Below, in pieces: positions 42,102-51,477 of a stretch of 64,000 nt of DNA. Both the position numbers and the translations under genes were made by a program. Source of the DNA: an uncultured Sphingomonas sp. (lineage in GTDB: Bacteria; Pseudomonadota; Alphaproteobacteria; Sphingomonadales; Sphingomonadaceae); NCBI RefSeq assembly GCF_913777625.1, contig NZ_CAJYTI010000017.1:1-64000 (forward strand), given 5' to 3'. Under the pieces are notes generated by a model. The model did not search any database and was not told where the DNA came from. It saw only the letters and a list, made by a program, of their open reading frames with translations. Position 1 is the first letter of the stretch; each line of letters begins with the position of its first letter.

Positions 42102-43192
42102 GCGAATCCCGCCGGCACCGGCCAGCCGGGCGCGGTGATCGCCAGCACCTTGAACAGCGATCCCATCTGGTCGTCCCCCACCAGCCGATTGCGATCGGCG
42201 GCGATGGCGTCGCCGCGCTCAGGCGCAACCCGGGCCAGCGCGCGGGCGCGCTCGTCGATGCCGAGCGCCTTGAGGAAATCCCCCTGCGTCACCGGGCCGT
42301 GGACCGCCAGCCCCTCGGCGTCGGCTGCTTCCTTGAGCGTGCCGAAATCGACATGGGCGGTGAGGTCCGCCTCGCCCGGCGCGTCGAACGGATTGGCGAA
42401 GGCATGGCCGCGCACCGCCTGCAGCGTGTCGCCGATCGCCGGGCCTTTATAGCCATAGTCGATGATCAGCGCCGCGCCCCCTTGCGCCAGCAGCCGCTGG
42501 GCGAGCGCGCGGAGCAGCGCGACGCTGGCCGGCGACGTTTCGAGAATCGACCCGGGGGCGGCGTCGCGCAGTGCGGGCGGAATCACGGGATCGAATCCGC
42601 GATCCCCGGTGACCGGCAGGAACAGTGTGTCCTGGCAGGCGACCAGCCGCTCGCGCCAGCCTTGCGCGGTATGCACCAGCTGGCGGATCGGCAGTGCGTC
42701 GAAGAATTCGTTCGCGATCACGAGCAGCGGCGCGTCCTCGGGCAGACCGACCAGATCGAGATGCCATTCGGCGTGCGGAACGCGTTCCTTCTGCGCTGCG
42801 CGCAGCACCGGGCTGGTCTCTAGAAAGTCGACCGGAGGCGTGAACCCTGCCTTGCCCGCCGCGCGCAGCGCGTCCGACGCCAGCGTGCCGCGGCCGGGGC
42901 CGAACTCGACATAGCGGGCGGTCTCCGGACGGCCGGCGCGGTCCCACAGGTCGGCCAGCCACAGGCCGATCAGCTCGCCGAACATCTGGCTGATCTCGGG
43001 CGCCGTGGTGAAGTCGCCGCGCGCGCCCAGCGGATCGCGGGTGCCGTAATAATGCGCGTTGGCTGCCCCCATGAACTGCGAAAGCGGGATCGGGCCGGCC
43101 AGCGTGATCGCCCGCGCCAGCCGCTCGGGCAGCGCGGGCTCGGCGGCGTTGTCGCGGCGTTCGTCGGGCTTGGCGTCGAGAGGGTTGGTCAT
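42098..43192 (-). CDS. MidA/NDUFAF7-type SAM-dependent methyltransferase
   Basis: A 364-residue class I methyltransferase of the DUF185/MidA family. RYVEFGPGRGTLASDALRA is motif I, LLVIANEFFDALPIRQLV the family's post-I block, and GGAALIIDYGY a conserved strand. Human NDUFAF7 methylates an arginine of a complex I subunit; a similar protein target is possible here. The ATG at 43192 is 10 bases beyond the lgt stop. Overlap with the next gene indicates one operon. Confidence 0.9.
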   Translation of the reverse strand: MTNPLDAKPDERRDNAAEPALPERLARAITLAGPIPLSQFMGAANAHYYGTRDPLGARGDFTTAPEISQMFGELIGLWLADLWDRAGRPETARYVEFGPGRGTLASDALRAAGKAGFTPPVDFLETSPVLRAAQKERVPHAEWHLDLVGLPEDAPLLVIANEFFDALPIRQLVHTAQGWRERLVACQDTLFLPVTGDRGFDPVIPPALRDAAPGSILETSPASVALLRALAQRLLAQGGAALIIDYGYKGPAIGDTLQAVRGHAFANPFDAPGEADLTAHVDFGTLKEAADAEGLAVHGPVTQGDFLKALGIDERARALARVAPERGDAIAADRNRLVGDDQMGSLFKVLAITAPGWPVPAGFA

Positions 43193-43202
43193 CGCAGGTC
43201 CG

Positions 43203-44081
43203 TCAGGCGACGCTGGGCCCGGTGATCGCCTCGATCCGCTTGCGGCGGCCGGGGGCGGTCGCGATCAGGAACAGGCCGCCGGCGATCATCGGCAGGCACA
43301 GCCACTGGCCCATGTGCAGGCCGGTCAGGTCGACCAGCCAGACGAGCTGGCGATCGGGTTCGCGGAAGAACTCCACGAAGAATCGGCACATGCCATAGCC
43401 GAGCAGGAAGATGCCGGTGAGCTTGCCGGGCTGGTAGCGCGAATCGGTGCGCCAGAAGAAGAACCACAGCACCACGAACAGCAGCAGGCCTTCCAGCCCC
43501 GCCTCGTAGAGCTGGCTCGGGTGGCGCGCCGGCTCGGGCAGGCCGGCGGCGACGGTGCCGCGGAACACGATCGCCCAGGGCACGTCGCCGGGCTTGCCCC
43601 ACAGCTCGCCGTTCACGAAATTGGCGAGGCGGCCGAAGAACAGCCCGAACGGCGCGCAGCAGGCGACATAATCGTGGATGCGCAGCCAGTTGAGCTTGTG
43701 CTGGCGGGCCAGCCAGATGATCGCCAGCGAGGTGCCAAGCACGCCGCCATGGAAGCTCATGCCGCCTTCCCACAGCATCAGGATCTGCAGCGGGTTGGAG
43801 AACATCTCCGGCGCGTAGAAGATCACATAGCCGAGGCGGCCGCCCAGGATGATGCCGAGCGTCGCGTAGAAGACGAGATCGTCGGCGTGGCGCCGTGCCA
43901 TTGGCGCGCCGGGGGCGGCGAGCAGCTTCATCAGGTACAGCCAGCCAAGCAGGATGCCGCTGATATAGGCCAGCGAATACCATTTGATCTGAAAGAAGCC
44001 GAGATTGATCGCCACCGGGTTGAGGTGGAGATCGGCGTAGTGAAGATGTCCGCCGGCAGCGGCAAGCAGGGTGGGCAGCAC
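43203..44081 (-). CDS. lgt: Prolipoprotein diacylglyceryl transferase
   Basis: A 292-residue inner-membrane enzyme, the first step in lipoprotein maturation. [38 protein letters not shown] and [13 protein letters not shown] are the Lgt signature motifs, including the Arg/Asn/Glu residues for phosphatidylglycerol. Seven hydrophobic helices are predicted. The GTG at 44081 is chosen, with GGGGA six bases upstream; the frame stays open upstream for about 90 bases without a better start. It heads the lgt-midA-GNAT-pgeF operon. Confidence 0.93.
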   Translation of the reverse strand: MLPTLLAAAGGHLHYADLHLNPVAINLGFFQIKWYSLAYISGILLGWLYLMKLLAAPGAPMARRHADDLVFYATLGIILGGRLGYVIFYAPEMFSNPLQILMLWEGGMSFHGGVLGTSLAIIWLARQHKLNWLRIHDYVACCAPFGLFFGRLANFVNGELWGKPGDVPWAIVFRGTVAAGLPEPARHPSQLYEAGLEGLLLFVVLWFFFWRTDSRYQPGKLTGIFLLGYGMCRFFVEFFREPDRQLVWLVDLTGLHMGQWLCLPMIAGGLFLIATAPGRRKRIEAITGPSVA

Positions 44082-44208
44082 GGTAATCCCCGGCGTGAGA
44101 AACAATCGGCCCCGCGATAGAGCCAAAATGCCGCAAACCCAAGGGGGCGATGACGGTGATCGAAAGCCCATGCTGGCGTGGCGCTGCGGGGCACGATAGA
44201 GCGGGGCG

Positions 44209-46452
44209 ATGGCTGGCCCTTCCGCACCCCGTATCCGGATCGACCGACGCAGGCTGTTGATCGGTGGCGGCGCCGGGCTGGGGCTGGTGGTCGCCTGGGG
44301 ACTGTGGCCGCGCAGCTATGCGCCGAACCTGACCGCCGGCCCCGGCGAGAGCCTGTTCGGCGCGTGGGTGAAGATCGGCAAGGACGGGCAGGTCCGCGTC
44401 GCGGTGCCGCAGGCGGAAATGGGGCAGGGCGTCTACACTGCGCTTCCCCAGATCCTCGCCGACGAACTGGGGGCGGACTGGGCGCTGGTCGGCGTCGAGC
44501 CCGCGCCGCTCAACCCGCTCTATGCCAATCCGCTCGCGGCGCAGACCTTGTTCGCGCCGGCCCTGGCGCGCCTCCCCGAAAAGGTGCAGCGCAGCCATGC
44601 CGCGCGTGCCGACCTGATGCTGACGGCCTGTTCCACCTCGATCCGTACCTTCGAGGACGATCTTCGCCAGGCGGGTGCGGCGGCACGGGTGCTGCTGTGC
44701 AAGGCGGCCGCGCGGCGCTGGGGCGTCGATTGGCAGGCCTGCGGCACGGCCGGTGGTGCGGTGATCCATGGCAGTCAGCGCCTCGGCTTCGGCGAACTGG
44801 CGGCCGAGGCGGTGCGCGAGAAGGCGCCGGCACAGCTGCCCTTGCGCGGGGGCGAGGGCGGACGGCTCTATGGGCAGCCGCTGCCCCGGCTCGATGCCCC
44901 CGCCAAGCTGGACGGCAGCGCCAACTTCGCTGCGGACGTGCGGCTGCCGCACCTGGTGTTCGCCGCGATCCGCCAGGGGCCGATCGGCGAGACTGAGCTG
45001 GTCCATGTCGACCGCGCGGCGGCCAATCGCGTGCGGGGCATGCTTTCGATCGTCACCACCAAGCAATGGGTGGCGGCCGTGGCGACCAACGGATGGGCAG
45101 CGGAACGTGCGCTCCAGGCGATGCGGCCGCGCTTTCGCAATCCTGCGACGGTGATCAACGACGACAGCATCGACGCCGCGCTCGACGCCGCACTCGCCGG
45201 GGACGGCACCCGCATCGAGGCCAAGGGGGATCTTTCCGCGGAGTTTCGCGGCGCGCGGGTGATCACGGCGGACTATCGCGTCGGCCTCGCCCCGCACGCG
45301 CCGCTGGAGCCGATGACCTGCACGGCGGACTATGCCCATGGCCGGCTGGCGCTGTGGCTGCCCACCCAGGCGCCGGGCCTTGCCCGTGCGGCGGCGGCCA
45401 AGGCGCTGGGGATCGATCCGGCGCGGGTGACGGTGCATGCGATGCTGGGTGGCGGCTCGTTCGGCGAGAAGCTGGAGGTCGATGCCGCAGTACAGGCGGC
45501 GCTGATCTCGCAGGCGGTGCAGCGCCCGGTGCAACTCACCTGGTCGCGCGACGAGGATCTGCGGCGCGATCGTTTCCGCCCGGCGGCGGCGGCCCGTCTC
45601 ACCGCGAAGCTGGGGCAGGGCGGGACGGTCAGCGCCTGGCTCGCCAAGATCGCGGCACCGTCGACGGGGCGCGAGCTGGCGTCCCGGCTGCTGGCCGGCG
45701 ACGCGATTGCGGCAGCGGCGCTGGCGATGCCGGGCAAGGGCGACGCATCCGCCGTGGAGGGCGCGTCGCCGGCCTATGCGATCCCCAATCTCGCGGTCGA
45801 TCATCACCCGGCAGACATCGGCGTGCCGACCGGTTATTGGCGCTCGGGCGCACACAGCTATACCTGCTTCTTCGCCGAGAGCTTCGTCGATGAGCTCGCG
45901 CATGTGGCCAACCGCGACCCGCTGTCGTTCCGGATGGCGATGCTCGGCAATCAGCCGCGCCTCGCACGCTGCCTGCAGACCGCGGCCCAGCTTGGCGGCT
46001 GGCAGGGCGGTGAGCCGGGAAGCGGGCAGGGACTCGCCGCCCATGCCTTTCGCGGATCGTACATCGCCGTGATGGCCGAGGCGCACCTGACCCCGCAGCG
46101 CGAAATCGTCGTCGAGCGCCTCGTCGCGGCAGTCGATTGCGGGCGGGCAGTGAATCCCGATCTCGTCCGCCAGCAGATCGAAGGCGGGCTGCTCTTCGGC
46201 CTCGCTGCCGCGTTGGGGGCGGCGACCACCTTCAGCGAGAACATCGCCGATGTGCAGACGCTCGCCGAACTCAACCTGCCGACGCTGGCGAGCACCCCCG
46301 ACATCACGGTCGAGATCCTGCCCAGCGGGTCGGACCCCGGCGGGGTGAGCGAGCTGGCCGTGCCGCCGACTGCGCCCGCCATCGCCAACGCGCTGCAAAC
46401 CGCCACCGGCACGCGCTTCCGGCGCCTGCCCTTGCTATCGGACGCCGAATGA
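44209..46452 (+). CDS. Orphan xanthine-dehydrogenase-family molybdopterin-binding subunit, Tat-exported
   Basis: A 747-residue large subunit of the aldehyde oxidase/IorB type. The Tat signal is [40 protein letters not shown] (MopB first block), [12 protein letters not shown] and [21 protein letters not shown] are characteristic, and [18 protein letters not shown] carries the catalytic glutamate near the C-terminus. The [2Fe-2S] small subunit that normally partners it is not adjacent, so electrons must go to an unlinked subunit or cytochrome. Its stop overlaps the hemH ATG in ATGA, which is an unexpected pairing. Substrate unknown. Confidence 0.87.
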   Translation: MAGPSAPRIRIDRRRLLIGGGAGLGLVVAWGLWPRSYAPNLTAGPGESLFGAWVKIGKDGQVRVAVPQAEMGQGVYTALPQILADELGADWALVGVEPAPLNPLYANPLAAQTLFAPALARLPEKVQRSHAARADLMLTACSTSIRTFEDDLRQAGAAARVLLCKAAARRWGVDWQACGTAGGAVIHGSQRLGFGELAAEAVREKAPAQLPLRGGEGGRLYGQPLPRLDAPAKLDGSANFAADVRLPHLVFAAIRQGPIGETELVHVDRAAANRVRGMLSIVTTKQWVAAVATNGWAAERALQAMRPRFRNPATVINDDSIDAALDAALAGDGTRIEAKGDLSAEFRGARVITADYRVGLAPHAPLEPMTCTADYAHGRLALWLPTQAPGLARAAAAKALGIDPARVTVHAMLGGGSFGEKLEVDAAVQAALISQAVQRPVQLTWSRDEDLRRDRFRPAAAARLTAKLGQGGTVSAWLAKIAAPSTGRELASRLLAGDAIAAAALAMPGKGDASAVEGASPAYAIPNLAVDHHPADIGVPTGYWRSGAHSYTCFFAESFVDELAHVANRDPLSFRMAMLGNQPRLARCLQTAAQLGGWQGGEPGSGQGLAAHAFRGSYIAVMAEAHLTPQREIVVERLVAAVDCGRAVNPDLVRQQIEGGLLFGLAAALGAATTFSENIADVQTLAELNLPTLASTPDITVEILPSGSDPGGVSELAVPPTAPAIANALQTATGTRFRRLPLLSDAE

Positions 46453-47456
46453 CCCTGCCTGCCGACCACCCCAAGATCCCGCCGGCCCGCGTGGGCGTGC
46501 TGCTGGTCAATCTCGGTACCCCCGACGCGCCCGATGCCGGCGCGGTGAAGCGCTATCTGGGCGAGTTCCTGTCCGACCGCCGCGTGGTCGAAATCCCGCC
46601 GCTGCTGTGGCAGCCGATCCTGCGCGGCATCATCCTGCGCACCCGGCCGAAGAAATCGGCGCATGCCTACGCCCAGGTGTGGCGCGAGGACGGCTCGCCG
46701 CTCGCCGCGATCACCAAGGCGCAGGCGCGCGGGCTGGAGGGCGCGTTCGGGCCGGGCGTCACCGTCCTCCACGCCATGCGCTACGGCAAGCCCTCGGTCG
46801 GCGAGCAGGTCGCGGCGCTGAAGGCGCAAGGGTGCGAGCGGATCCTGGTGGCGCCGCTGTACCCGCAATATTGCGCGGCGACGACGGCGACCGCCAACGA
46901 CGTCGCCTTCGCTGCGCTGATGGCGATGCGCTGGCAGCCTGCGCTGCGCACCCTGCCGCCTTATTATGACGACCCCGCCTATATCGACGCGCTGAAGACG
47001 AGCGTCGAGGAAGGGCTCGCAGGCCTCGACTTCACCCCCGATGCGGTGATCGCCAGCTTCCACGGCATGCCGCAGCGGACATTGGCGCTGGGCGATCCCT
47101 ATCACTGCCATTGCCGCAAGACCGGCCGGCTGCTCGGCGAAGCATTGGGCCGCGAGCTGATCGTTACCTTCCAGTCGCGGTTCGGCCGCGCCAAGTGGCT
47201 GGAACCGGCAACCGACACCATGCTCGAAGCGCTTCCCGCCAGGGGCATCCGGCGCGTGGCGATCGTCTCCCCCGGTTTTTCCGCCGACTGCCTGGAAACG
47301 CTCGAAGAACTGGCAATTCGAGGGCGCGAAAGCTTTCTGGAGGCGGGCGGCACGAATTTCGCATATTTGCCTTGTCTCAATGATAGCGCGACGGGCATGG
47401 GGTTGCTCCGACAACTAATCGGGCGCGAACTTGCCGGCTGGGTGGACCCCGCCTAG
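46449..47456 (+). CDS. hemH: Ferrochelatase
   Basis: A 335-residue enzyme that inserts iron into protoporphyrin IX, the last step of haem synthesis. VGVLLVNLGTPDAPDAGAVKRYLGEFLSDRRVV is the classic N-terminus, followed by YPQYCAATTAT, ASFHGMPQRT with the active-site histidine, and PYHCHCRKTGRLLGEALG. It overlaps the upstream oxidoreductase by 4 bases. phaB follows after 34 bases, so the three may form one transcript. Confidence 0.96.
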   Translation: MTLPADHPKIPPARVGVLLVNLGTPDAPDAGAVKRYLGEFLSDRRVVEIPPLLWQPILRGIILRTRPKKSAHAYAQVWREDGSPLAAITKAQARGLEGAFGPGVTVLHAMRYGKPSVGEQVAALKAQGCERILVAPLYPQYCAATTATANDVAFAALMAMRWQPALRTLPPYYDDPAYIDALKTSVEEGLAGLDFTPDAVIASFHGMPQRTLALGDPYHCHCRKTGRLLGEALGRELIVTFQSRFGRAKWLEPATDTMLEALPARGIRRVAIVSPGFSADCLETLEELAIRGRESFLEAGGTNFAYLPCLNDSATGMGLLRQLIGRELAGWVDPA

Positions 47457-47490
47457 CCATTTCTTGGGTTTGATTTGGAGAGGAAGGCAC

Positions 47491-48213
47491 ATGGCACGTG
47501 TAGCGATCGTCACCGGCGGCACTCGCGGGATCGGTGAAGCGATCAGTCTGGCGCTCAAGGACGCCGGCATCACCGTCGCGGCCAATTATGCCGGCAATGA
47601 CGAGAAGGCGGCGGCCTTCAGCGAGCGCACCGGCATCAAGGCGTACAAGTGGGACGTGGGCGATTTCGACGCCTGTGCTGCCGGCGTGCAGCAGGTGGAA
47701 GCCGAACTCGGCCCGGTCGACATCGTCGTCAACAATGCCGGTATCACGCGCGACGGCACCATCCTGAAGATGAGCCGCGAGATGTGGGAAGACGTGATCC
47801 GCATCAACCTGGGCGGCTGCTTCAACATGGCGCATGCCGTGTTCCCGGGCATGCGGACGCGCAAATGGGGGCGCATCGTCAACATCGGCTCGATCAACGG
47901 CCAGGCCGGCCAGTACGGCCAGGTGAACTACGCCGCCGCCAAGTCGGGCATCCACGGCTTCACCAAGGCGCTGGCGCAGGAAGGCGCGCGCTTCGGCGTG
48001 ACGGTGAACGCGATCGCCCCGGGCTATATCGATACCGACATGGTCGCGGCGGTGCCGGCGGACGTGCTGGAGAAGATCGTGGCGAAGATCCCGGTCGGCC
48101 GGCTTGGCCAGGCGCACGAGATCGCCCGCGCAGTGGCCTTCCTCTGCGCCGAGGAGGGCGGCTTCGTCACCGGGTCGACGCTGTCGGTCAATGGCGGCCA
48201 GCACATGTACTGA
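47491..48213 (+). CDS. phaB: Acetoacetyl-CoA reductase
   Basis: A 240-residue short-chain dehydrogenase that reduces acetoacetyl-CoA to (R)-3-hydroxybutyryl-CoA for polyhydroxybutyrate. Cofactor site VTGGTRGIGEA, NNAG at VVNNAGITRDG, and the catalytic Ser-Tyr-Lys in NIGSINGQAGQYGQVNYAAAKSG. The final YIDTDMVAAVP and LSVNGGQHMY match the PhaB subfamily. GGAGAGGAAGG precedes the ATG at 47491. phaA and phaC are not in the window. Confidence 0.93.
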   Translation: MARVAIVTGGTRGIGEAISLALKDAGITVAANYAGNDEKAAAFSERTGIKAYKWDVGDFDACAAGVQQVEAELGPVDIVVNNAGITRDGTILKMSREMWEDVIRINLGGCFNMAHAVFPGMRTRKWGRIVNIGSINGQAGQYGQVNYAAAKSGIHGFTKALAQEGARFGVTVNAIAPGYIDTDMVAAVPADVLEKIVAKIPVGRLGQAHEIARAVAFLCAEEGGFVTGSTLSVNGGQHMY

Positions 48214-48221
48214 ACGAACAA

Positions 48222-48251
48222 GGGGGCCGGATCCTTGCGGTTCCGGCCCCC
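48222..48251 (+). terminator. GC-rich hairpin after phaB
   Basis: GGGGGCCGGA pairs with TTCCGGCCCCC over 48222-48251. It starts 9 bases after the phaB stop. The stem is strong but there is no U tract, so it is a probable terminator. Confidence 0.6.
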
Positions 48252-48410
48252 AACGGCTCTCGATACGCTACGCGAGAGCAAGTGTACGCGTACAACACAA
48301 TCGGGATAGGCGGGTTCCCTTGACCGAACCCTGAACGGCTTGGTTATTTGTCGTTCATCTTCGCGGGTGCAGCACTGGCGGTCGGCGCGAGAGACGCTAA
48401 GAAACGGGAC

Positions 48411-49406
48411 ATGCGCTTTCGGCTTCGCCTGTTCGCCCTTCCGCCGCTGGCGCTCGCCATTTCTTTTCTCACCGCTTCGGGGAAGGACCTGCGCACCCCG
48501 CTGGACAACCGTCCGGTGATGGATGCGGTGCAGGTGCCGCTGGCGCCCGGCGATCCTGCCCGGCACACGGTGGGGCGCCTGCGCTATCTGGGGGGTGTTC
48601 GCCTCACCAGTCCCGATCTCGGCTTTTCCGGCTTCTCGGCGTTGAGCGTGGTGGGCGATCGCTTCACCATGCTCAGCGATCGCGGGAACCTGGTGCGGTT
48701 CCGGATGGGCAGCGACTGGCGCCCGTTCGACATCCGCTTCGCGGATCTGCCGGACGGACCCGGTCTGGGATCGGTGAAGGGCGATCGCGACTCGGAATCG
48801 CTCGCCCGCGATCCGGCCACGGGGCAGTTCTGGATCGGCTTCGAATCGCACAACGCGATCTACCGCTACGATCCTGGGTTCACGCGGGGGCTGGGGGATG
48901 CCGCGCCCAAGTCGATGGCGCGCTGGCCGCAGAATGGCGGACCGGAATCGATGGTGCGGCTGTCGGACGGGCGCTTTCTCGTCATCGGCGAAACTGCGCG
49001 TCCGATTGGCGGCCAGCGGGACCAGCGCGAAGTGCTGCTGTTTCCGCACGATCCCACCCTCGGCAATCCGCAGCCGATGCGATTCGCCTATGTGCCGCCG
49101 GCCCACTATGATCCCAGCGATGCCGTGCAGCTGCCCGATGGGCGCCTGCTGGTGCTGGTGCGGCGATTCGCCGTCCCCTCGCTGTTCACGGTCAAGATCG
49201 AACTGGTCGATATCCGCGGCGTACAGCCGGGGCAGGTGCTGCGCGGCACCGAGATCGCCGATCTCTCGCCGCCGCTCCAGCACGACAATTTCGAGGGTCT
49301 GGCGGTGCAGCGCGAGGGCGATTCGCTCGTGCTGTGGATGGTCTCGGACGATAACGAGCAATGGTGGCAGCAGACGCTGCTGCTCAAGTTCCGCCTGGAT
49401 CTTTAG
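48411..49406 (+). CDS. Exported phytase-like esterase (phytase-like beta-propeller family)
   Basis: A 331-residue protein of the phytase-like beta-propeller family, often annotated as esterase-like activity of phytase. The signal peptide is MRFRLRLFALPPLALAISFLT. GFSGFSALSVVGDRFTMLSDRG, DRDSESLARDPATGQFWIGFE and DNFEGLAVQREGDSLVLWMVSDD are family motifs with a repeat-like Asp/Asn pattern. Substrate is not known; phosphate esters are suggested only by name. The ATG at 48411 is preferred over 48348 because the signal peptide begins there. Confidence 0.85.
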   Translation: MRFRLRLFALPPLALAISFLTASGKDLRTPLDNRPVMDAVQVPLAPGDPARHTVGRLRYLGGVRLTSPDLGFSGFSALSVVGDRFTMLSDRGNLVRFRMGSDWRPFDIRFADLPDGPGLGSVKGDRDSESLARDPATGQFWIGFESHNAIYRYDPGFTRGLGDAAPKSMARWPQNGGPESMVRLSDGRFLVIGETARPIGGQRDQREVLLFPHDPTLGNPQPMRFAYVPPAHYDPSDAVQLPDGRLLVLVRRFAVPSLFTVKIELVDIRGVQPGQVLRGTEIADLSPPLQHDNFEGLAVQREGDSLVLWMVSDDNEQWWQQTLLLKFRLDL

Positions 49407-49421
49407 CCCCGCACAAACGGA

Positions 49422-49452
49422 AAAACCCGCCACTGCGGGTGCAGTAGCGGGC
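49422..49452 (-). terminator. Intrinsic terminator of rpmB
   Basis: On the minus strand, CCCGCTACTGC pairs with GCAGTGGCGGG, with one mismatch, and is followed by TTTTT (complement of 49422-49426). It lies 23 bases after the rpmB stop, between rpmB and the convergent esterase gene. Confidence 0.85.
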
Positions 49453-49475
49453 CAAACCGTTGACCTGAAGAAGGA

Positions 49476-49775
49476 TCAGGCCGCTTCGGCGGTGCCGGCG
49501 GTCGCCTTGCGCACTTCGCGCTTCAGGCGACGGGCGCGCAGCGAGAGATCCTCGTCACGCGACTTCAGCAGCCAGTTGTCCAGGCCGCCGACATGCTCGA
49601 CCGAACGCAGGCCGTGCGTCGAGACGCGCAGGCGGATGCTCTTGCCGAGCGAATCGGAGATCAGCGTGACGTTCTGCAGGTTCGGCAGGAACGTACGCTT
49701 GGTCTTGTTGTTGGCGTGGGAAACATTGTGTCCCACCTGCCGGCCCTTGCCGGTCAGCTCGCAAATGCGCGACAT
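49476..49775 (-). CDS. rpmB: 50S ribosomal protein L28
   Basis: A 99-residue ribosomal protein of the large subunit. [35 protein letters not shown] is the typical L28 N-terminus, and [20 protein letters not shown] the central part; the alanine-rich C-terminus AGTAEAA is usual in alphaproteobacteria. The gene is alone, with its own promoter at 49818-49846 and terminator at 49422-49452. Confidence 0.97.
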   Translation of the reverse strand: MSRICELTGKGRQVGHNVSHANNKTKRTFLPNLQNVTLISDSLGKSIRLRVSTHGLRSVEHVGGLDNWLLKSRDEDLSLRARRLKREVRKATAGTAEAA

Positions 49776-49817
49776 CGCTTCAAATCCTGAGTTGGGCAGA
49801 AAGCCGGAAAGGCCGCG

Positions 49818-49846
49818 CTGTTAGCGTCGATACGCGTTGCAGTCAA
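49818..49846 (-). promoter_or_regulatory. Sigma70-type promoter of rpmB
   Basis: On the minus strand, TTGACT (complement of 49841-49846), a 17-base spacer and TAACAG (complement of 49818-49823) lie about 43 bases ahead of the rpmB start codon. The spacing is ideal for the housekeeping sigma factor. Confidence 0.7.
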
Positions 49847-49924
49847 CCGATTCACTTGGAAAGGCCGCGCAACCCGCACGCCGCCGGGGCGTTGGGCAGG
49901 TGAAACGAATAGGAGGAGATTGGG

Positions 49925-50176
49925 ATGCGCGCAATCCTTGGGTTGCTGGGCGTGCTCGTTTTGGTCGCGGTCGTGCTGATCGCGCTGGGCTTGCTGAATG
50001 TCGATGTGCGGGGCGGCAAGCTGCCCACGGTGTCGGCCGAAACGGGCAAGGTGGCCGTCGGCGAATCGAACAGCACGGTACGGGTGCCGACCGTCGAGAT
50101 GAAGGACAAGCAGGTGAAGCTGCCGACCATCGACGTCCAGAAGGCGCCGGAAGCGACGGCGACGCCGGCGAAGTGA
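49925..50176 (+). CDS. Small membrane-anchored hypothetical protein
   Basis: An 83-residue protein with one N-terminal hydrophobic helix (MRAILGLLGVLVLVAVVLIALG), which is probably an uncleaved anchor. The remainder is a periplasmic, lysine- and valine-rich tail with repeated xVxLPTxxV-like patterns (GGKLPTVSAE, VRVPTVEMKD, VKLPTIDVQK). The family is common in sphingomonads but has no assigned function. The stop overlaps the next gene in GTGA, which indicates co-translation. Confidence 0.72.
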   Translation: MRAILGLLGVLVLVAVVLIALGLLNVDVRGGKLPTVSAETGKVAVGESNSTVRVPTVEMKDKQVKLPTIDVQKAPEATATPAK

Positions 50177-50355
50177 CTCCGCGTCCGGCCCGAATCGCGG
50201 CGGCGGCGCTGCTGCCGCCGCTGGGCGTGTATCTGGAGGAAGGGGCGGTCCGCCCCTTCCAGCTTGCCTGTGGGCTGACGCTGCTCGGGTTTCTGCCAGG
50301 CGCAGGCTATGCGCTGTGGCGCCTCTTCCAGCGCCGGAAGCTCATGTCGGCCTGA
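50173..50355 (+). CDS. Pmp3/YqaE-like small membrane protein
   Basis: A 60-residue protein encoded from GTG at 50173, overlapping the upstream stop by 4 bases. The core AALLPPLGVYLEEGAVRPF followed by LTLLGFLPGAGYALWRLFQ closely follows the Pmp3/YqaE (UPF0057) consensus: two hydrophobic helices with LLPPLGV in the first and LGxxPG in the second. Family members are stress-induced membrane peptides that affect membrane potential in yeast and plants. The ending RRKLMSA is basic. Likely expressed together with the small anchored protein upstream. Confidence 0.72.
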   Translation: MTPRPARIAAAALLPPLGVYLEEGAVRPFQLACGLTLLGFLPGAGYALWRLFQRRKLMSA

Positions 50356-50398
50356 GCACAGGTGACCGGGGCCGGCGCTGCGGCTAAAGCCCGGGGCG

Positions 50399-50848
50399 AT
50401 GTTTCCGCTCCCTCCTCCCATGCGCGCTGCGCTCGCAGCCGCGGAAGCTGCCGCAGCCGCTGGCGAGGTCCCGGTGGGCGCCGTGGTGATGCTCGGGGGC
50501 GAGGTAATCGCTACCGGCGCCAACGCTCCCCGTCGCCTGCACGACCCGAGCGCCCATGCCGAGATGCTGGCGATTCGCGCCGCGGCACAGCTGCTGGGCC
50601 GCGATCGGCTGGAGGATTGCGATCTGTGGGTCACGCTGGAGCCCTGCGCGATGTGCGCCGGCGCCATCGCCCATGCCCGCATCGCCCGGCTCTATTACGG
50701 CGCGAGCGATCCCAAGGGCGGCGCGGTGGAGCATGGCCCCCGCCTGTTCGGCCAGCCGACCTGCCATCACCGCCCCGAAGTCTATGCCGGGATCGGCGAG
50801 GCCGAGGCGGGGGCGTTGCTGCGCGCCTTCTTCCGCAGCCGGCGGTAA
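50399..50848 (+). CDS. tadA: tRNA-specific adenosine deaminase
   Basis: A 149-residue deaminase that converts A34 to inosine in tRNA-Arg(ACG). Zinc ligands are His53 in SAHAEMLAIR (with Glu55 as proton shuttle) and Cys83/Cys86 in EPCAMCAGAI. The length and C-terminal helix match TadA. An alternative start at 50420 would remove seven residues. It stands 43 bases after the Pmp3-like gene. Confidence 0.95.
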   Translation: MFPLPPPMRAALAAAEAAAAAGEVPVGAVVMLGGEVIATGANAPRRLHDPSAHAEMLAIRAAAQLLGRDRLEDCDLWVTLEPCAMCAGAIAHARIARLYYGASDPKGGAVEHGPRLFGQPTCHHRPEVYAGIGEAEAGALLRAFFRSRR

Positions 50849-50910
50849 GCTGTGGCGCACTGGCCGCCATGGCGAAGTTGCGCTAGCGTCGGCAAAACAG
50901 GAGAGGGCCG

Positions 50911-51414
50911 ATGCTGCGCTGTCTTACCGCGATCCTGCTATTGTTGCCGGTTGCCGCCGGCGCCGCCGAGAAACCGGTCCTCAGCTGGGGCAAGCCCGGC
51001 GTGACGCTGGAGGCCTATCGCGCGGATGCCGTCGCCTGCGGCCGGCAGGGCTATTATCTCGACGTCTCGAGCACCGAAGCGGCCAAGGTGTTCAAGGACG
51101 CCTCCCGGCAACTCGAAAACAACGAAGCACGCCTCAGCATGGTCGGAGGCGATGTCGATCGCGCAATGCAGGTCGCCAATGATTCGGGCCGCATCGTCGA
51201 GCGCACCCGTCCGGCCGAGCGGATGAAGCAGGTGCGCACGCTGCTGCAGGACACGGTGGCAGATTGCCTGCGTGCGCGAGGCTATACCCAGTTCGCGCTG
51301 ACGCACGACCAGCAGCACTATCTGCGCACCCTCCGGTTGGGCTCGCCGGAGCGGCACGCCTATCTCCACAGCCTGGCGAGCAACCCTACGGTTCTGGCGG
51401 CGCAGCACCTGTAA
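50911..51414 (+). CDS. Exported hypothetical protein
   Basis: A 167-residue protein with a signal peptide (MLRCLTAILLLLPVAAGA, cleaved near AAE). The mature part has two cysteines (VACGRQGYY and ADCLRARGYTQF) that could form a disulfide in the periplasm. KVFKDASRQLENNEARL and VERTRPAERMKQVRTLL look helical. I recognise no named family. GGAGAGGGCC precedes the ATG. Neighbours (tadA, CNNM protein) give no functional clue. Confidence 0.68.
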   Translation: MLRCLTAILLLLPVAAGAAEKPVLSWGKPGVTLEAYRADAVACGRQGYYLDVSSTEAAKVFKDASRQLENNEARLSMVGGDVDRAMQVANDSGRIVERTRPAERMKQVRTLLQDTVADCLRARGYTQFALTHDQQHYLRTLRLGSPERHAYLHSLASNPTVLAAQHL

Positions 51415-51477
51415 AATCGGATCGCACTGCAAAAGGTTGTGAACCGGGGCCCGCTCCGGATATGAGGGCGGTGCACC

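Noticed and set aside
43189..46398. A frame of about 1070 residues on the minus strand across the molybdopterin gene and lgt
   Set aside because: It covers lgt out of frame and the molybdopterin gene antisense, without recognisable domains or a ribosome site.
47491..48213. Polyhydroxybutyrate operon
   Set aside because: Only phaB is present; phaA, phaC and phasin genes are not nearby.
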